A stretch of DNA of 64,000 nt from Rhodovulum sp. PH10 (GCF_000293785.1 NZ_AKZI01000048.1:1-64000); one strand, 5' to 3'. Shown: positions 35,022 through 45,792, counted from the stretch's first letter. Translations and numbers: made by a program. The notes: generated from the sequence alone by a model not told the origin.

Positions 35022-37808
35022 ATGGACGCCCCCCTTCATCCCGACGCCATCGGCACGCCCGCACCGGGCACGCCCGCGCCCGACACGCGTGTGACGAGCA
35101 CGCCCGCCGAGACGCGCGTGTCGCCGATGATGGAGCAGTACATCGAGATAAAAACCGCCAATCCGGACTGCCTCTTGTTCTACCGGATGGGCGACTTCTA
35201 CGAGATGTTCTTCGAGGACGCCGAGACCGCGAGCCGCGCGCTCGGCATCGTGCTGACCAAGCGCGGCAAGCATCTCGGCGCCGACATCCCGATGTGCGGC
35301 GTGCCGATCGAGCGCGCGGACGAGTATCTGAACCGGCTGATCGCGCTCGGCCACCGGGTCGCGGTGTGCGAGCAGATGGAGGACCCGGCGGAGGCGCGAA
35401 AGCGCGGCGGCAAATCGGTGGTGAAGCGCGACGTCGTGCGCCTCGTCACCCCCGGCACGCTGACCGAGGACACGCTGCTCGACGCCCGTCGCAACAACTT
35501 CCTGGCGGCGATCGTGCGGGCGAAGCCCTCCACCCCCGACGACGAGGGCCGCTTCGCGCTGGCGAGCCTCGACATCTCGACCGGCGAGTTTCATCTGTGC
35601 GAGTGCGACCGCACCGGGCTCGCCGCCGAGATCGCCCGCCTCGAGCCGGGCGAGGTGATCGTCTCAGACGCGCTCTATTCCGACCCCGATCTCGCGCCCT
35701 ATCTGCGCACGCTGCCGGCGGTGACGCCGCTCGGCCGCGACGTGTTCGACGGGGCGACCGCCGAGCGCCGGCTCGCCTCCTATTTCGCGGTGGCGACCAC
35801 CGACGCGTTCGGCACCTTCTCCAGGCTCGAGCTGACCGCCGCCGCCGCCTGCGTCACCTATGTCGAGCGCACCCAGCTCGGCAAGCGGCCGCCGCTGTCG
35901 CCGCCGAGCCGCGAGGCGTCGGGCGCCACGCTGTCGATCGATGCCGCGACCCGCGCCAATCTCGAGCTGATGCGGACTTTGTCGGGCGAGCGGCGCGGCT
36001 CGCTGGTGGCCGCGGTCGATCGCACCGTCACCGCCGCCGGCTCGCGGCTGCTGGCGCAGCGGATCGCCGCGCCGCTGACCGACCCGGTCGCGATCGCCCG
36101 CCGGCTCGATGCGGTGGACGCCTTCTGTAGCGACGCCAGCCTGCGCGGCGCGGTGCGGGACAAGCTCGGCGCGACCCCGGACCTCGCCCGCGCGCTCGCC
36201 CGCCTGGTGCTCGGGCGCGGTGGCCCGCGCGATCTCGCCGCCGTGCGCGACGGGCTTCTGGCCGCCGCCGAGCTTTCGGCGCTGCTGTCCGGCGACGCGA
36301 TGCCCGCGGAGCTGGCCTCTGCTGCCAGCGACCTGAAAAAGCCCGACCCGGCGCTCGGCCGGCTGCTCGGCGACACGCTCGCCGACGAGCTGCCGCTGCA
36401 GAAGCGCGACGGTGGCTTCGTGCGGGCGGGCTCGGACCCCGCGCTCGACGAGGCACGCGCCTTGCGCGACGAGTCGCGCCGGGTGATCGCCGCGCTTCAG
36501 GCGCGCTACGCCGACGACACCGGGGTCCGCGCGCTGAAGATCAAGCACAACAACGTGCTCGGCTATTTCGTCGAGGTCTCGGCCCAGCACGGCGAGCGGC
36601 TGATGACGGCGCCCGCCAACGAGACCTTCATCCACCGCCAGACGCTCGCCGGCCAGGTGCGCTTCACCACCACCGAGCTCGGCGCGCTGGAGGCGAAGAT
36701 CGCCAGCGCCGCCGACCGCGCGCTCGGGCTCGAGCTCGAGGCGTTCGAGCGGATGTCGGCGGCGGTGGTCGCGGCGGCGGACGCGGTGAAGGCGGCGGCC
36801 CACGCGCTCGCGGTGATCGACGTTGCGGCGAGCCTCGCGCTGGTCGCAGTGGAATGCCGCTGGGTGCGGCCGGAGGTCGATGCGAGCCTCGCCTTCTCGA
36901 TCGAGGGCGGCCGGCATCCGGTGGTCGAGCAGGCGCTCGCCGCCGACGGCGGGGCGTTCGTCGCCAACGACTGCGACCTGTCACCGGCGCCGGAGGCGTC
37001 CGGGCGGGAGGCGCCGGAGAAGCTGGGCGGGTCGGGCCGGATCGCCGTGCTGACCGGCCCGAACATGGCGGGCAAGTCGACCTATCTGCGCCAGAACGCC
37101 TTGATCGCGGTGCTCGCCCAGGCCGGCAGCTTCGTGCCGGCGGCGCGCGCGCATATCGGCGTGGTCGACCGGCTGTTTTCGCGGGTGGGTGCGGCCGACG
37201 ACCTCGCCCGCGGCCGCTCGACCTTCATGGTCGAGATGGTCGAGACGGCGGCGATCCTCAATCAGGCCGGCGAGCGCGCGCTGGTCATTCTCGACGAGAT
37301 CGGCCGCGGCACCGCGACCTTCGACGGCCTGTCGATCGCCTGGGCGGCGATCGAGCATCTGCACGACGTCAATCGCTGCCGGGCGCTGTTCGCGACCCAT
37401 TTCCACGAGCTGACGGCGCTCTCGAAAAAGCTCGACCGGTTGTTCAACGCCACCGTCCGGGTCACCGAGTGGCACGGCGACGTGGTATTTCTCCACGAGG
37501 TCGTGCCGGGCGCGGCCGACCGCTCCTACGGCATCCAGGTGGCGAAGCTCGCCGGCCTGCCGGCGCCGGTGATCGAGCGGGCGAAGCACGTCTTGGGCGT
37601 GCTCGAGGCCGAGGACCGGACCTCGCCGGCGAGAAAACTGGTCGACGATCTGCCCTTGTTCGCCGCCCGCCCAGTGGCACCACCGCCCGCCGCCGACCCC
37701 AAGGCCGCCGGCCTCTTGAAGGCGCTCGAATCCCTCGACCCCGACGACCTGTCGCCGCGCGAGGCGCTCGACGCGCTCTACCGTCTCAAGGCCGCGGCCA
37801 AGGGGTGA
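35022..37808 (+). CDS. mutS: DNA mismatch repair protein MutS
   Basis: 928 aa. Mismatch-recognition motif FYEMF ([11 protein letters not shown], about residue 60), connector and clamp domains, then the ABC ATPase with GPNMAGKST (Walker A), [12 protein letters not shown] (signature/Walker B) and ATHFHEL. The N-terminal lead of about 35 residues before the usual MEQYIEIK start is enriched in GTPAP repeats from a 15-bp duplication; a later start at MMEQYIEI is possible. Acts in post-replicative repair. Divergent from the binding-protein gene, convergent with lysK. Confidence 0.97.
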   Translation: MDAPLHPDAIGTPAPGTPAPDTRVTSTPAETRVSPMMEQYIEIKTANPDCLLFYRMGDFYEMFFEDAETASRALGIVLTKRGKHLGADIPMCGVPIERADEYLNRLIALGHRVAVCEQMEDPAEARKRGGKSVVKRDVVRLVTPGTLTEDTLLDARRNNFLAAIVRAKPSTPDDEGRFALASLDISTGEFHLCECDRTGLAAEIARLEPGEVIVSDALYSDPDLAPYLRTLPAVTPLGRDVFDGATAERRLASYFAVATTDAFGTFSRLELTAAAACVTYVERTQLGKRPPLSPPSREASGATLSIDAATRANLELMRTLSGERRGSLVAAVDRTVTAAGSRLLAQRIAAPLTDPVAIARRLDAVDAFCSDASLRGAVRDKLGATPDLARALARLVLGRGGPRDLAAVRDGLLAAAELSALLSGDAMPAELASAASDLKKPDPALGRLLGDTLADELPLQKRDGGFVRAGSDPALDEARALRDESRRVIAALQARYADDTGVRALKIKHNNVLGYFVEVSAQHGERLMTAPANETFIHRQTLAGQVRFTTTELGALEAKIASAADRALGLELEAFERMSAAVVAAADAVKAAAHALAVIDVAASLALVAVECRWVRPEVDASLAFSIEGGRHPVVEQALAADGGAFVANDCDLSPAPEASGREAPEKLGGSGRIAVLTGPNMAGKSTYLRQNALIAVLAQAGSFVPAARAHIGVVDRLFSRVGAADDLARGRSTFMVEMVETAAILNQAGERALVILDEIGRGTATFDGLSIAWAAIEHLHDVNRCRALFATHFHELTALSKKLDRLFNATVRVTEWHGDVVFLHEVVPGAADRSYGIQVAKLAGLPAPVIERAKHVLGVLEAEDRTSPARKLVDDLPLFAARPVAPPPAADPKAAGLLKALESLDPDDLSPREALDALYRLKAAAKG
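35052..35081 (+). repeat. 15-bp tandem duplication in the mutS N-terminal lead
   Basis: Two 15-bp units differing at two bases encode [10 protein letters not shown]; a partial third follows (DTR). In frame, extending the disordered N-terminus. Confidence 0.65.
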
Positions 37809-37812
37809 TATG

Positions 37813-37840
37813 AAAAAAGACACCCGCTCGGCGCGGTGTT
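37813..37840 (-). terminator. Rho-independent terminator for lysK
   Basis: On the minus strand, ACACC-G-CGC / GCG-GGTGT forms a stem with one bulged base around a 3-nt loop, followed after GTC by a run of six T. It lies just past mutS, in the 115-bp convergent gap, about 85 bp beyond the lysK stop. Confidence 0.65.
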
Positions 37841-37923
37841 CGATAGAGCGCACCAACCCTTCCCTCTCCCCTCGTAGCCCCACGGGAGAGGCCAAGAGCC
37901 CGCCGCTCGGGGCGGAAACGTTG

Positions 37924-39564
37924 TCACGCGCTGCGGGCGAGCGCGTCGTCGATCATCTCGATGGTGTTCTTCAGGCCGTAGATCGCGACGAACGAGCCGA
38001 AGCGCGGGCCCTTCTCCTGGCCGAGCAGCACCTGATACAGCAGGTTGAACCAGTCGAGCGAGACGCCCGGCTTGCCGTCCTTGCCGGTCTTCTTCTCGTC
38101 GAGGAACGGCGGGCGGCGGCCGACCTCGAACACCACCTCCTGGATCTTCTCCGCCGGCGCATCCTCCGGCAGCCCGGCGAGCGCGTCGCGCAGATCGAGC
38201 AGCGCCGCGCGCTCCGGCTCGGTCGGCTCGCGGAACGTTTTGGTGGGCAGGACGAAGTCGCGAAAATAGTGGATCGCATACTCGACCATGCGGCCGAGCT
38301 TCGGATGCGTCTCCGGCGTCACCCCCGGACAGGTGCGGCCGATGAAGCCCCACAAGGTCTCGGCGTTCTCGGCGTTCGAGGCCGACACGAGGTTCAAGAG
38401 CATCGTGAAGGAGATCGGCGCCTCGGGGGCGGGCGGCTCGCCGGCATGGATGTGCCACACCGGATTGGCGAGCCGCTGCTTGACGTCCTGGCGCCGATAG
38501 GCGTCGAGATACTGCGCGTACTCGTCGACGTGGCGCGGGATCACGTCGAAATAGAGCCGCTTGGCCGATTTCGGCTCGCGATACATGAACAGCGACAGGC
38601 TTTCCGGGCTCGCATAGCGCAGCCACTCGTCGATCGTCAGCCCGTTGCCCTTGGACTTCGAGATCTTCTGGCCCTTCTCGTCGAGGAAGAGCTCGTAATT
38701 GAAGCCCTCGGGCGGCTGGCCGCCGAGCAGCTTGCAGATCGCGCCCGACAGCTTCACCGAGTCGATCAAGTCCTTGCCGGCCATCTCGTAGTCGATGCCG
38801 AGGGCGGCCCAGCGCATCGCCCAGTCGGGCTTCCATTGCAGCTTGCAGTGGCCGCCGGTGACCGGCAGCGTGATGCGCTCGCCGCTCTTCGGGTCGTCGT
38901 AGGAGATGGTGCCGGCCTCGGCGTCGCGCTCGACGATCGCCACCTGCAAGACCTCGCCCGTCGTCGGGCAGATCGGCAGGAACGGCGAGTAGGAGGCGGC
39001 GCGCTCCTCGCGCAGGCTCGGCAGCATCACCGCCATCACGTCCTCGAAGCGCGCCAGCACCTTTCGCAGCGCCGCGTCGAACCGGCCGGAGGTGTAGCAC
39101 TCGGTCGAGGAGTAGAACTCGTACTCGAAGCCGAAGGTGTCGAGAAAGGCGCGCAGCCGCGCATTGTTGTGCTCGCCGAAGCTTTGGTGCGTGCCGAACG
39201 GGTCGGGCACGCGGGTCAGGGGCTTGCCGAGATGCTGCGCGACGAGTTCCTTGTTCGGGATGTTGTCGGGCACCTTGCGCAGCCCGTCCATGTCGTCCGA
39301 GAAGGCGATCAGCCGGGTTTTTATCCTGTCCTCGGTGAGCACCCGGAAGGCGTGCCGCACCATGGTGGTGCGGGCGACCTCGCCGAACGTGCCGATGTGC
39401 GGCAGGCCGGAGGGGCCGTAGCCGGTCTCGAAGATCACCTCGTCCTTCGGCCGCTTCTTCAGCCGCGCGACGATCTTGCGCGCTTCCTCGAACGGCCAGG
39501 CGGAGGCGTTCTCGGCCAGCGTGCGGAGCGCTGCGGGATCGGTCGCGGAAACGGGTGCGGGCAT
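37924..39564 (-). CDS. lysK: Lysyl-tRNA synthetase, class I
   Basis: 546-aa Rossmann-fold (class I) LysRS charging tRNA-Lys. HIGH-like motif [10 protein letters not shown] (about 52-61) and KISKSKG (about 285, KMSKS equivalent) are present, with the alpha-helix-cage C-terminus. Most bacteria use class II LysS; the class I form is shared by archaea, spirochaetes and many alphaproteobacteria, which fits the suggested lineage. Start [10 protein letters not shown] has only a weak purine-rich SD. Divergent neighbours are unrelated. Essential unless a class II copy exists elsewhere. Confidence 0.95.
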   Translation of the reverse strand: MPAPVSATDPAALRTLAENASAWPFEEARKIVARLKKRPKDEVIFETGYGPSGLPHIGTFGEVARTTMVRHAFRVLTEDRIKTRLIAFSDDMDGLRKVPDNIPNKELVAQHLGKPLTRVPDPFGTHQSFGEHNNARLRAFLDTFGFEYEFYSSTECYTSGRFDAALRKVLARFEDVMAVMLPSLREERAASYSPFLPICPTTGEVLQVAIVERDAEAGTISYDDPKSGERITLPVTGGHCKLQWKPDWAMRWAALGIDYEMAGKDLIDSVKLSGAICKLLGGQPPEGFNYELFLDEKGQKISKSKGNGLTIDEWLRYASPESLSLFMYREPKSAKRLYFDVIPRHVDEYAQYLDAYRRQDVKQRLANPVWHIHAGEPPAPEAPISFTMLLNLVSASNAENAETLWGFIGRTCPGVTPETHPKLGRMVEYAIHYFRDFVLPTKTFREPTEPERAALLDLRDALAGLPEDAPAEKIQEVVFEVGRRPPFLDEKKTGKDGKPGVSLDWFNLLYQVLLGQEKGPRFGSFVAIYGLKNTIEMIDDALARSA

Positions 39565-39694
39565 TTTCTTCTCTCTCTTCGGACGGTGCGGCGCGCAGTC
39601 CGGGCCGACGCGGGCCACGCACGTCGTGTACGAAACGGCGGGCCGTCGGGTCAAATCGCGCGGTGTCCGGCGGGCAACTACCGACCCACGGCCG

Positions 39695-40639
39695 TCAGAA
39701 CGGGTTCACCGGAAAATACTTCAGCCACAGGTCGGCGAAGGTGCCGTTCTCCCACAGGCGAAACAGCGCCCAGTCGAGGGCGAGGCGGAGCTGGTCGTTC
39801 CCCTTCTTCACCGCGACGCCGACGCCCTCGCCGAAATAGCGGCTCTCGACGAACGGGCCGCCGAAAAAGGCGCAGCAGCCGTTCGACTCCTTGCCGTTGA
39901 GCCAGAAGGCGAGCGCGTAGCCGTCGCCGAACAACAGGTCGGTGTCGCCCTTCGCCAGCGCGGCGCGCGCCTCCTCGGCGGTCGGATAGGGCTTCACCTG
40001 CGCCTCGGTGAACAGCGTGCGGAGATAGGCCTCGTGGGCGGTGCCGGCGACCACCGCGACGGTCTTGCCCTCCAGCCGCTGCGGGCTGGCCGGGCCGCTG
40101 CCGGCGTCGCGGCGGGCGACGAAGCGGGCGACCGGCCGGTAATAGGGATCGCTGAAATCGACCGCCTTGCGGGTGTCCGGCGTCACCGCCATCGAGGCGA
40201 TCGCGGCATCGGCGCGGCCTTCGTTCAGCGTGTCGATCAAGGTGTCGAAGCGGCGCATCTGCATCGTGCAGCCGACCTTCAGCTCCTCGCAGATCGCGCG
40301 GGCGAGATCGATGTTGAAGCCGGCCGGGTTGCCGTCGGGCCCGGCATAGTCGAACGGCGGATAGTCCACCTCGCTGACGAAGCGGATCATGGTCAGCCGC
40401 AGGTCCGGGCGCTCGGGGCGGCGACGCGGGTCCCAGAAGCCGGGCACCGGCACGCCCGGCCCGCCCGACGAGGCGGCCTCGGCGTGCGCCGGGGCGGCCG
40501 CGAACGGCGAGGGCACGCCGAGCGGCGCTGCGACCGGTCCGAGGCCGAGCACTGCTGCAATCGCCAACATGCGCAAAATCTGGCGGGAAATTCGATTCGC
40601 TCGCAACTCTCGCGCGCTTTTGGTAAAGTCGTATGGCAT
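39695..40639 (-). CDS. Polar amino-acid-type ABC substrate-binding protein (SBP family 3)
   Basis: 314 aa: basic N-terminus, hydrophobic signal core ([11 protein letters not shown]) and AHA-type cleavage region, then the bacterial SBP_3 fold: [50 protein letters not shown] and a C-terminal [15 protein letters not shown]. About 25 residues precede the hydrophobic core, so the true start may be an internal Met. No permease or ATPase adjoin. A pair of adjacent Cys (NGCCAFF) in the second lobe is unusual. Ligand probably a polar amino acid. Confidence 0.85.
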   Translation of the reverse strand: MPYDFTKSARELRANRISRQILRMLAIAAVLGLGPVAAPLGVPSPFAAAPAHAEAASSGGPGVPVPGFWDPRRRPERPDLRLTMIRFVSEVDYPPFDYAGPDGNPAGFNIDLARAICEELKVGCTMQMRRFDTLIDTLNEGRADAAIASMAVTPDTRKAVDFSDPYYRPVARFVARRDAGSGPASPQRLEGKTVAVVAGTAHEAYLRTLFTEAQVKPYPTAEEARAALAKGDTDLLFGDGYALAFWLNGKESNGCCAFFGGPFVESRYFGEGVGVAVKKGNDQLRLALDWALFRLWENGTFADLWLKYFPVNPF

Positions 40640-40753
40640 CCGGTGGTCCGGGGTCGGGATAGTCGCCCGCGCCCTTATAGACGAAGACGCACGCCGGAGC
40701 AGCGCCGAGCGACAGACAAAAGCGTCTTCTCGACGAGCCGTGCGGCTTCGACC

Positions 40754-42847
40754 ATGCAGGACCGATCCGAGACCCCGCGGCCTCGGCCGCCTTCGCTGTG
40801 GCCGGTCGCCGGGACGAACGCGCCCGCCGAGCGGCCGACCGAGCGTCCGGCGCCGCCGTCCGTGCGCCCCCGTCGCCCGCCGGACGGGACGGCACGCCGC
40901 GGCGTCGATCCCTGCCCGGAGCTCGACTGCGTCCGCCACCTGCTGTCGCCGGCGGTTCTGGCGGCGGTCGCCCGGCGCGCGCTCGATCTCGGCGTCACCG
41001 CCGACCGGGTTCTGGTCACGTCCGGCCTGCTGACCGAGGAAACCTACGTTCGCGCGCTCGCAAGACATCTCGGCGTGCCGTTCGAGCCGATCGACTGGCG
41101 CGCCCGCTCGGCCTGCCCGCTGCCCGACGAGGCGTTTCTGCAAGCCGCCGCCGCCGGCATGCTGCGGATCACCCCCGCGGAGGACGGTCTCGGTCGGGAC
41201 GTCCCGGTGATCGCCCCGAAGAACATGGCGACGCGCCGGCTCGCCGAGCTCGCGGGCTCGCCCGCCGCGGCGCATGTGCGGCTCACCACCGGCGACCGCT
41301 TGCGGCGCTATGTCCGGCGCGAGGGCGAGGCGGCGCTCGGCCGCGAGGCGACCGAGCGCCTGGCGAAAACGCATCCGCGGCTCTCGGCCGCCCGCCGGCG
41401 TGGACGGCGCCCGCACCCGGAAATCGCCGCGACGCTGGGCGGCCTGCTCGCCGCCGCGATTCTGGCGCCACGCGCCGTGGTGATCGGGCTCGGGGCGGCG
41501 CTGGCGCTGGTGTTTCTCGCCTGGACGGGATTGCGGCTCGCAGCCCTTCTCGACTCCGACCCGCCCCGCCGCCCGGCGCCCCGTGTCCCGGACCGGGATC
41601 TGCCGCCCTACACGATCGTGGTCGCGCTCCACCACGAGGCGAAGACGCTGCCGCAGCTGGTGCGGGCGCTCGATGCGCTCGATTACCCGCCGGAAAAGCT
41701 GCAGATCGTGCTGGCGCTCGAGGAGGACGATGCCGAGACCCGCGCCGCGGCCGCCGCCCTGCCGCTCGCCCCGCCGTGGGAGATTCTCACGGTTCCGGCG
41801 ATCGGGCCGCGGACGAAGCCGAAGGCGCTGAACGCGGCGCTGCCGTTCGCCCGCGGCGCCTTTCTCGCGGTGTTCGACGCCGAGGACCGCCCCGAGCCCG
41901 ACCAGCTCCGCAAGGCGCTGGCGGCGTTCGACCGCAGCGGCCCGCGGCTCGCCTGCGTGCAGGCGCGCCTGACCATCGACAACACCGACGACGGCCTCTT
42001 GCCGGCGCTGTTCACTGCCGAATATGCCGCCCTGTTCGACGTCTTCCTGCCGGCGCTCGCCCGCTGGCGGCTGCCGCTGCCGCTCGGCGGCTCGTCCAAC
42101 CATTTTCGCACCAGCGTGCTGCACGAGGTCGGCGGCTGGGACCCGTGGAATCTCACCGAGGACGCCGATCTCGGCCTGCGGCTCGCCCGCTTCGGCTTCA
42201 CCACCACGATGGTCGCCTCGACCACGCTCGAGGAAGCTCCGGCAAAACTCGGGCCGTGGCTGAAGCAGCGCACCCGCTGGTTCCAGGGCTGGATCCAGAC
42301 CTGGCTCGTGCATATGCGCGCGCCGTGGCGGGCGTGGCATTCGCTCGGGCCCCACGGGTTCGCGACGCTGCAGCTCGTCGTCGGCGGCACCGTGCTGGCG
42401 GCGCTGGTCCATCCGGTGTTCGCCACCGCGCTTCTGGTGAAGCTCTTTCTCGACGGCCTACCGACCATGACCGACACGGTGGATACCGCGGTGGTTTTTC
42501 TGTTCGGCGGCACGTTCGTGGTCGGCCACCTCGCCTCGCTGCTGCTCGCCTTCAAGGGATTGATGCGCCGAAAGCTCCTGTCGATCGCCTGGGTGCTGCT
42601 CTTGATGCCGCTGCACTGGCTGCTGCTGGCGATCGCCGCGTGGCGGGCGCTGATAAAATTCTTTCGCGACCCGTATCGCTGGGACAAGACCGAGCACGGG
42701 CTCGCACGGACCTCGCGAACCGGCGCCTTGCCGGGGGAACCGAAGCGTCAGGCGGGCGGGAGGGGCGGCGCGCGCTCGGGCGGCATCGTCTCGCGCTTGC
42801 GCAGCGGCCGGAAGAAGCCGGCCGACGAGCCAGCGATCAGCCAATAG
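40754..42847 (+). CDS. Membrane glycosyltransferase family 2 with N-terminal MshEN-like domain
   Basis: 697 aa. After a Pro/Arg-rich head (1-50), residues about 65-190 resemble the GspE/MshE N-domain (DRVLVTSGLLTEETYVRALARHLGVPFEPI), which in other proteins binds cyclic di-GMP. TM pair about 225-255. The GT2 catalytic part has an acidic motif (FDAEDRPEPD), TEDADLGLRL and QRTRWFQGW (the Q-x-x-R-W motif of processive synthases). At least four TM segments follow. This suggests a c-di-GMP-controlled exopolysaccharide synthase. The 3' end overlaps the convergent gene by 100 bp. Start chosen from the hydrophilic lead; SD weak. Confidence 0.82.
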   Translation: MQDRSETPRPRPPSLWPVAGTNAPAERPTERPAPPSVRPRRPPDGTARRGVDPCPELDCVRHLLSPAVLAAVARRALDLGVTADRVLVTSGLLTEETYVRALARHLGVPFEPIDWRARSACPLPDEAFLQAAAAGMLRITPAEDGLGRDVPVIAPKNMATRRLAELAGSPAAAHVRLTTGDRLRRYVRREGEAALGREATERLAKTHPRLSAARRRGRRPHPEIAATLGGLLAAAILAPRAVVIGLGAALALVFLAWTGLRLAALLDSDPPRRPAPRVPDRDLPPYTIVVALHHEAKTLPQLVRALDALDYPPEKLQIVLALEEDDAETRAAAAALPLAPPWEILTVPAIGPRTKPKALNAALPFARGAFLAVFDAEDRPEPDQLRKALAAFDRSGPRLACVQARLTIDNTDDGLLPALFTAEYAALFDVFLPALARWRLPLPLGGSSNHFRTSVLHEVGGWDPWNLTEDADLGLRLARFGFTTTMVASTTLEEAPAKLGPWLKQRTRWFQGWIQTWLVHMRAPWRAWHSLGPHGFATLQLVVGGTVLAALVHPVFATALLVKLFLDGLPTMTDTVDTAVVFLFGGTFVVGHLASLLLAFKGLMRRKLLSIAWVLLLMPLHWLLLAIAAWRALIKFFRDPYRWDKTEHGLARTSRTGALPGEPKRQAGGRGGARSGGIVSRLRSGRKKPADEPAISQ

Positions 42848-43254
42848 ACGAGACCTGCGGCGATCCCCGCCGCCATCGGCACGGTCGGGGCGGAGAAGAG
42901 GCGCAAATCGCCGTCCGGCCCCGCCGCGAGCGACCAGCCGATCCAGGCGGCGAGCACGCCGTTCGCCACGTGAAAGATCCACGAGCGGATCGCAAAAATC
43001 TCGGCGATCAGCGCGCCGAGCGCGGCCGGTGCGAGCGTCAGCGTCACCGTCGCCGACAGCGCGGCGAACAGCACGGGCGCCGCCTCGACCAGCGCGAAGA
43101 CGAAGTCGCCCTGCTGCTCGGGGCTCGCGCCGGCGAGCGCATCGAGCGCGCCGCGGTTCGCCACCATCACCACCGCGACCGCGACCAGCGTCGCGATCAC
43201 GCCGCCGAGCGGGACCAGCAGAAAGCGAAGCAGCAGGCGGCCGAGATCGTCCAT
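42748..43254 (-). CDS. Hypothetical membrane protein, four TM segments
   Basis: 168 aa with hydrophobic segments at about residues 12-32, 50-75, 78-105 and 125-145, and a basic, Pro-rich C-terminal tail (PLRKRETMPPERAPPLPPA). No family recognised. The tail is encoded antiparallel to the last 33 codons of the glycosyltransferase. Purine-rich upstream sequence but no clear SD. Unknown role; possibly linked to the envelope. Confidence 0.65.
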   Translation of the reverse strand: MDDLGRLLLRFLLVPLGGVIATLVAVAVVMVANRGALDALAGASPEQQGDFVFALVEAAPVLFAALSATVTLTLAPAALGALIAEIFAIRSWIFHVANGVLAAWIGWSLAAGPDGDLRLFSAPTVPMAAGIAAGLVYWLIAGSSAGFFRPLRKRETMPPERAPPLPPA

Positions 43255-43329
43255 GGGACGAGCTTACACGACGGGAGGTCGCACGACGACCGGCGACGCC
43301 GGTATCATACCAGCGGCGGGAAACGATGA

Positions 43330-43433
43330 CCTCATCCTGAGGGTCGCCGACGGCGGCGTCTCGAAGGATGAGGCCCGCACGGTGGCCTCGCCCTTCGAGA
43401 CGCACTCCTGCGGAGTGCTCCTCAGGACGAGGT
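43330..43433. repeat. Composite palindromic intergenic repeat
   Basis: Nested inverted repeats: CCTCATCCTGAGG-like ends, GTCTCGAAGGATGAGG facing CCTCGCCCTTCGAGAC, and an inner GCACTCC-TGC-GGAGTGC hairpin. It fills most of the gap between the membrane protein and rlmN. It has the form of the abundant extragenic repeats of Rhizobiales. Confidence 0.7.
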
Positions 43434-43454
43434 CGGACTCTATCGCCGTTGGTA

Positions 43455-44723
43455 TCACTCGGTGATCGCCATCGCGCGGAGGGCGTCGCGCTCGCGGGCC
43501 GAGAGCTTTTCCGTCGCGCTCTTGAGCTGGCCGCAGGCGGCAAAGATGTCGCGGCCGCGCGGCGTGCGCACCGGCGAGGAGTAGCCGGCGTTGAACACGT
43601 ATTCCGAAAATTTCTCGATCTGCTCCCAGTCGGAGCACTCGTACGTGCTGCCCGGCCACGGATTGAACGGGATCAGATTGATCTTTGCCGGGATGCCCTT
43701 CAGGAGCTTCACCAAAGCCTTGGCGTCGGCGAGCGAGTCGTTGACGCCCTTCAGCATCACGTACTCGAAGGTGATGCGCTTGGCGTTGGAGAGGCCGGGA
43801 TAGTCGCGGCACGCCGCCATCAGCTCGGCGATCGGGTACTTCTTGTTGAGCGGCACCAGCTTGTCGCGGATCTCGTCGCGCACCGCGTGCAGCGAGATCG
43901 CCAGCATCACGCCGATCTCGGCGCCGGCCTTTTCGATCATCGGCACGACGCCGGAGGTCGACAGCGTGATGCGGCGCTTGGAGAGGCCCAACCCCTCGCC
44001 GTCGGCGACCACCAGAAGCGCGTCGCGCACCGCCTCGAAATTGTAGAGCGGCTCGCCCATCCCCATCATCACGATGTTGGAGACGAAACGGCCGCCGTCG
44101 GTCGGCACGATGCCGTCGGTCGGCGGCTTTCCGCCCGGCCAATCGCCCAGACGGTCCCGCGCCACCAGCAGCTGGCCGACGATCTCGCCGGCGGTCAGGT
44201 TGCGCACCAGCCGCTGCGTGCCGGTGTGGCAGAACGTGCAGGACAGCGTGCAGCCGACCTGGCTCGACACGCACAGCGTGCCGCGGTCGGTCTCCGGGAT
44301 GTAGACGCACTCGACCTCGTGCGCCCGGCCCGCGCCGTCCCCCGGCATCCGCAGAAGCCATTTTCGCGTGCCGTCGGTCGAGACCTGCTCGGCCACCACC
44401 TCGGGCCGCGCCAGCGTGTAATGCTCGGCGAGCTTTACCCGCAGCTCCTTGGACATCGAGGTCATCACCTCGAAGTCCTGCGCGCCGCGCACGTAAAGCC
44501 AGTGCCACACCTGCTGCAGGCGCATCTTTGCCTGCGCCGGCGGCACGCCGATGCCGATCAGCGCCTCCCGCAGCTTTTCGCGCGAAAGCCCGACCAGCGA
44601 CGGTTTGTCCGGCGCCGCATAAACCTCCGCGGCCGCCTTCTCGAGCGGCGCCGGCTCGCGCGCGGCGTCCGGGGCGATCGCCGGGGCGGCCGGCATGGCG
44701 GTATCGTGCTGCGGGGTGGTCAT
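43455..44723 (-). CDS. rlmN: 23S rRNA A2503 / tRNA A37 methyltransferase RlmN
   Basis: 422-aa radical-SAM enzyme. The cluster motif is [11 protein letters not shown] (CxxxCxxC). Other landmarks are [10 protein letters not shown], the [10 protein letters not shown] block and the C-terminal catalytic Cys region in FAACGQL. It methylates C2 of A2503 in 23S rRNA and of A37 in some tRNAs, using a methyl-Cys intermediate. The N-terminal extension of about 45 residues is longer than in E. coli RlmN. Monocistronic, with repeat elements on both sides. Confidence 0.95.
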   Translation of the reverse strand: MTTPQHDTAMPAAPAIAPDAAREPAPLEKAAAEVYAAPDKPSLVGLSREKLREALIGIGVPPAQAKMRLQQVWHWLYVRGAQDFEVMTSMSKELRVKLAEHYTLARPEVVAEQVSTDGTRKWLLRMPGDGAGRAHEVECVYIPETDRGTLCVSSQVGCTLSCTFCHTGTQRLVRNLTAGEIVGQLLVARDRLGDWPGGKPPTDGIVPTDGGRFVSNIVMMGMGEPLYNFEAVRDALLVVADGEGLGLSKRRITLSTSGVVPMIEKAGAEIGVMLAISLHAVRDEIRDKLVPLNKKYPIAELMAACRDYPGLSNAKRITFEYVMLKGVNDSLADAKALVKLLKGIPAKINLIPFNPWPGSTYECSDWEQIEKFSEYVFNAGYSSPVRTPRGRDIFAACGQLKSATEKLSARERDALRAMAITE

Positions 44724-44872
44724 CGGGTCTCTTCGGGTGCGAAAAACGGCGTCGGAGCGAGGCTTTTAGTCGCTCGCGGCCGCCCTGTCCAAGCCGGCGG
44801 CTCTTGCCGCGTTTTTCCCGAGATGGGGAGCCGAGGCGGCGGGCGCTACCGGGGCATGCAAAACCAATTTCC

Positions 44873-44945
44873 GCTCGTCCCCGCGAAGGCGGGGACCCAG
44901 GGAGAAAAAGAAAGCTGGGTTCCCGTTTTCGCGGGAACGAGCGGG
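44873..44945. repeat. Extragenic palindromic pair between rlmN and the stress protein
   Basis: Two facing hairpins: GTCCCCGC-GAAG-GCGGGGAC, and GTTCCCG-TTTT-CGCGGGAAC separated by a purine-rich spacer, with flanking CCCAG/CTGGG. BIME-like. Confidence 0.65.
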
Positions 44946-44958
44946 TGGACACCCGCCG

Positions 44959-45792
44959 TCAGTGATAGAGGAACAGCGCGCAGGGCGGCTTTTCCAGAAG
45001 CTCGCTGGTGGTCGATCCGAACAGGAGCTCGCGCAGCCCGGTCCGGCCATAGGCGCCCATCACCAACACGCCGGCGCGACGCGTCTCGACCTCCTCGGCC
45101 AGCACCGTCGCGGCGTCGCGGTCGGTGGCGATCGGCACCGGATCGGCGCGGTAGCCGTGGGCGCGGAGATAATCGGTCGCGCGGCCTGCCGGCTTGGCGG
45201 CGAGCGCCTCGGTCTCCTCGATCGCCACCACCGACACCTTGCTGCCGCGCTCGAGGCCGAGCAGCGCAAAGAGCTGCAGCGCGCGCATCGCCGGCAAGCT
45301 GCCGTCATAGGCGACGATCACGCCGTCGCCGGCCGGCAGCCGCTCGGGGCACACCACCACCGGGCGCGGCGTCGCCGACAGGAGGCCCGAGATCACCTCG
45401 GACACCGTCTCGCGGGCACCACCGTGAAAGGCGGTGTCGTGGCCGGTGACGATCAGGTCGCGGGTTTCGGCGGCATTGGTGAGCGAATCCTCGGCGTCGC
45501 CCTCGAACACCAGCCGGTCGCAGGCGACCTCGCTTTTGGCGCATTCGGCCTCGAACGCCTGCTGCAGGCGGCCGGCGGTCTGCTCGGCCTTGGCCTTCAG
45601 CTCGTCCTCGAGATGCGCCTTGTAGGCGGTCGCGCCGAGCGCACCGGGCATCGGCGATTCGATTGCGGCGAGGTCGACGCCGGCGAGGCCGGACAGGCCC
45701 GCACCGGTCTGCCGTGCCAGCCGAAACGCGTAAGTTCGCGCACAGGCGGACGAGTCGGTCTCGCCCAGCAGCACCAGCACCCGCTTCAGCAT
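44959..45792 (-). CDS. Universal stress protein, two-domain
   Basis: 277 aa with two Usp folds. The second has the ATP-binding signature G-x2-G-x9-G-S/T (GAYGRTGLRELLFGSTTSELL). The first is more degenerate (VTGHDTAFHGGARETVSEVI). Cytoplasmic. Usp proteins of this size are often induced under low oxygen or starvation; the neighbour pfkB supports such a role, but no Fnr box was found upstream. Lies 143 bp after pfkB on the same strand. Confidence 0.88.
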   Translation of the reverse strand: MLKRVLVLLGETDSSACARTYAFRLARQTGAGLSGLAGVDLAAIESPMPGALGATAYKAHLEDELKAKAEQTAGRLQQAFEAECAKSEVACDRLVFEGDAEDSLTNAAETRDLIVTGHDTAFHGGARETVSEVISGLLSATPRPVVVCPERLPAGDGVIVAYDGSLPAMRALQLFALLGLERGSKVSVVAIEETEALAAKPAGRATDYLRAHGYRADPVPIATDRDAATVLAEEVETRRAGVLVMGAYGRTGLRELLFGSTTSELLEKPPCALFLYH

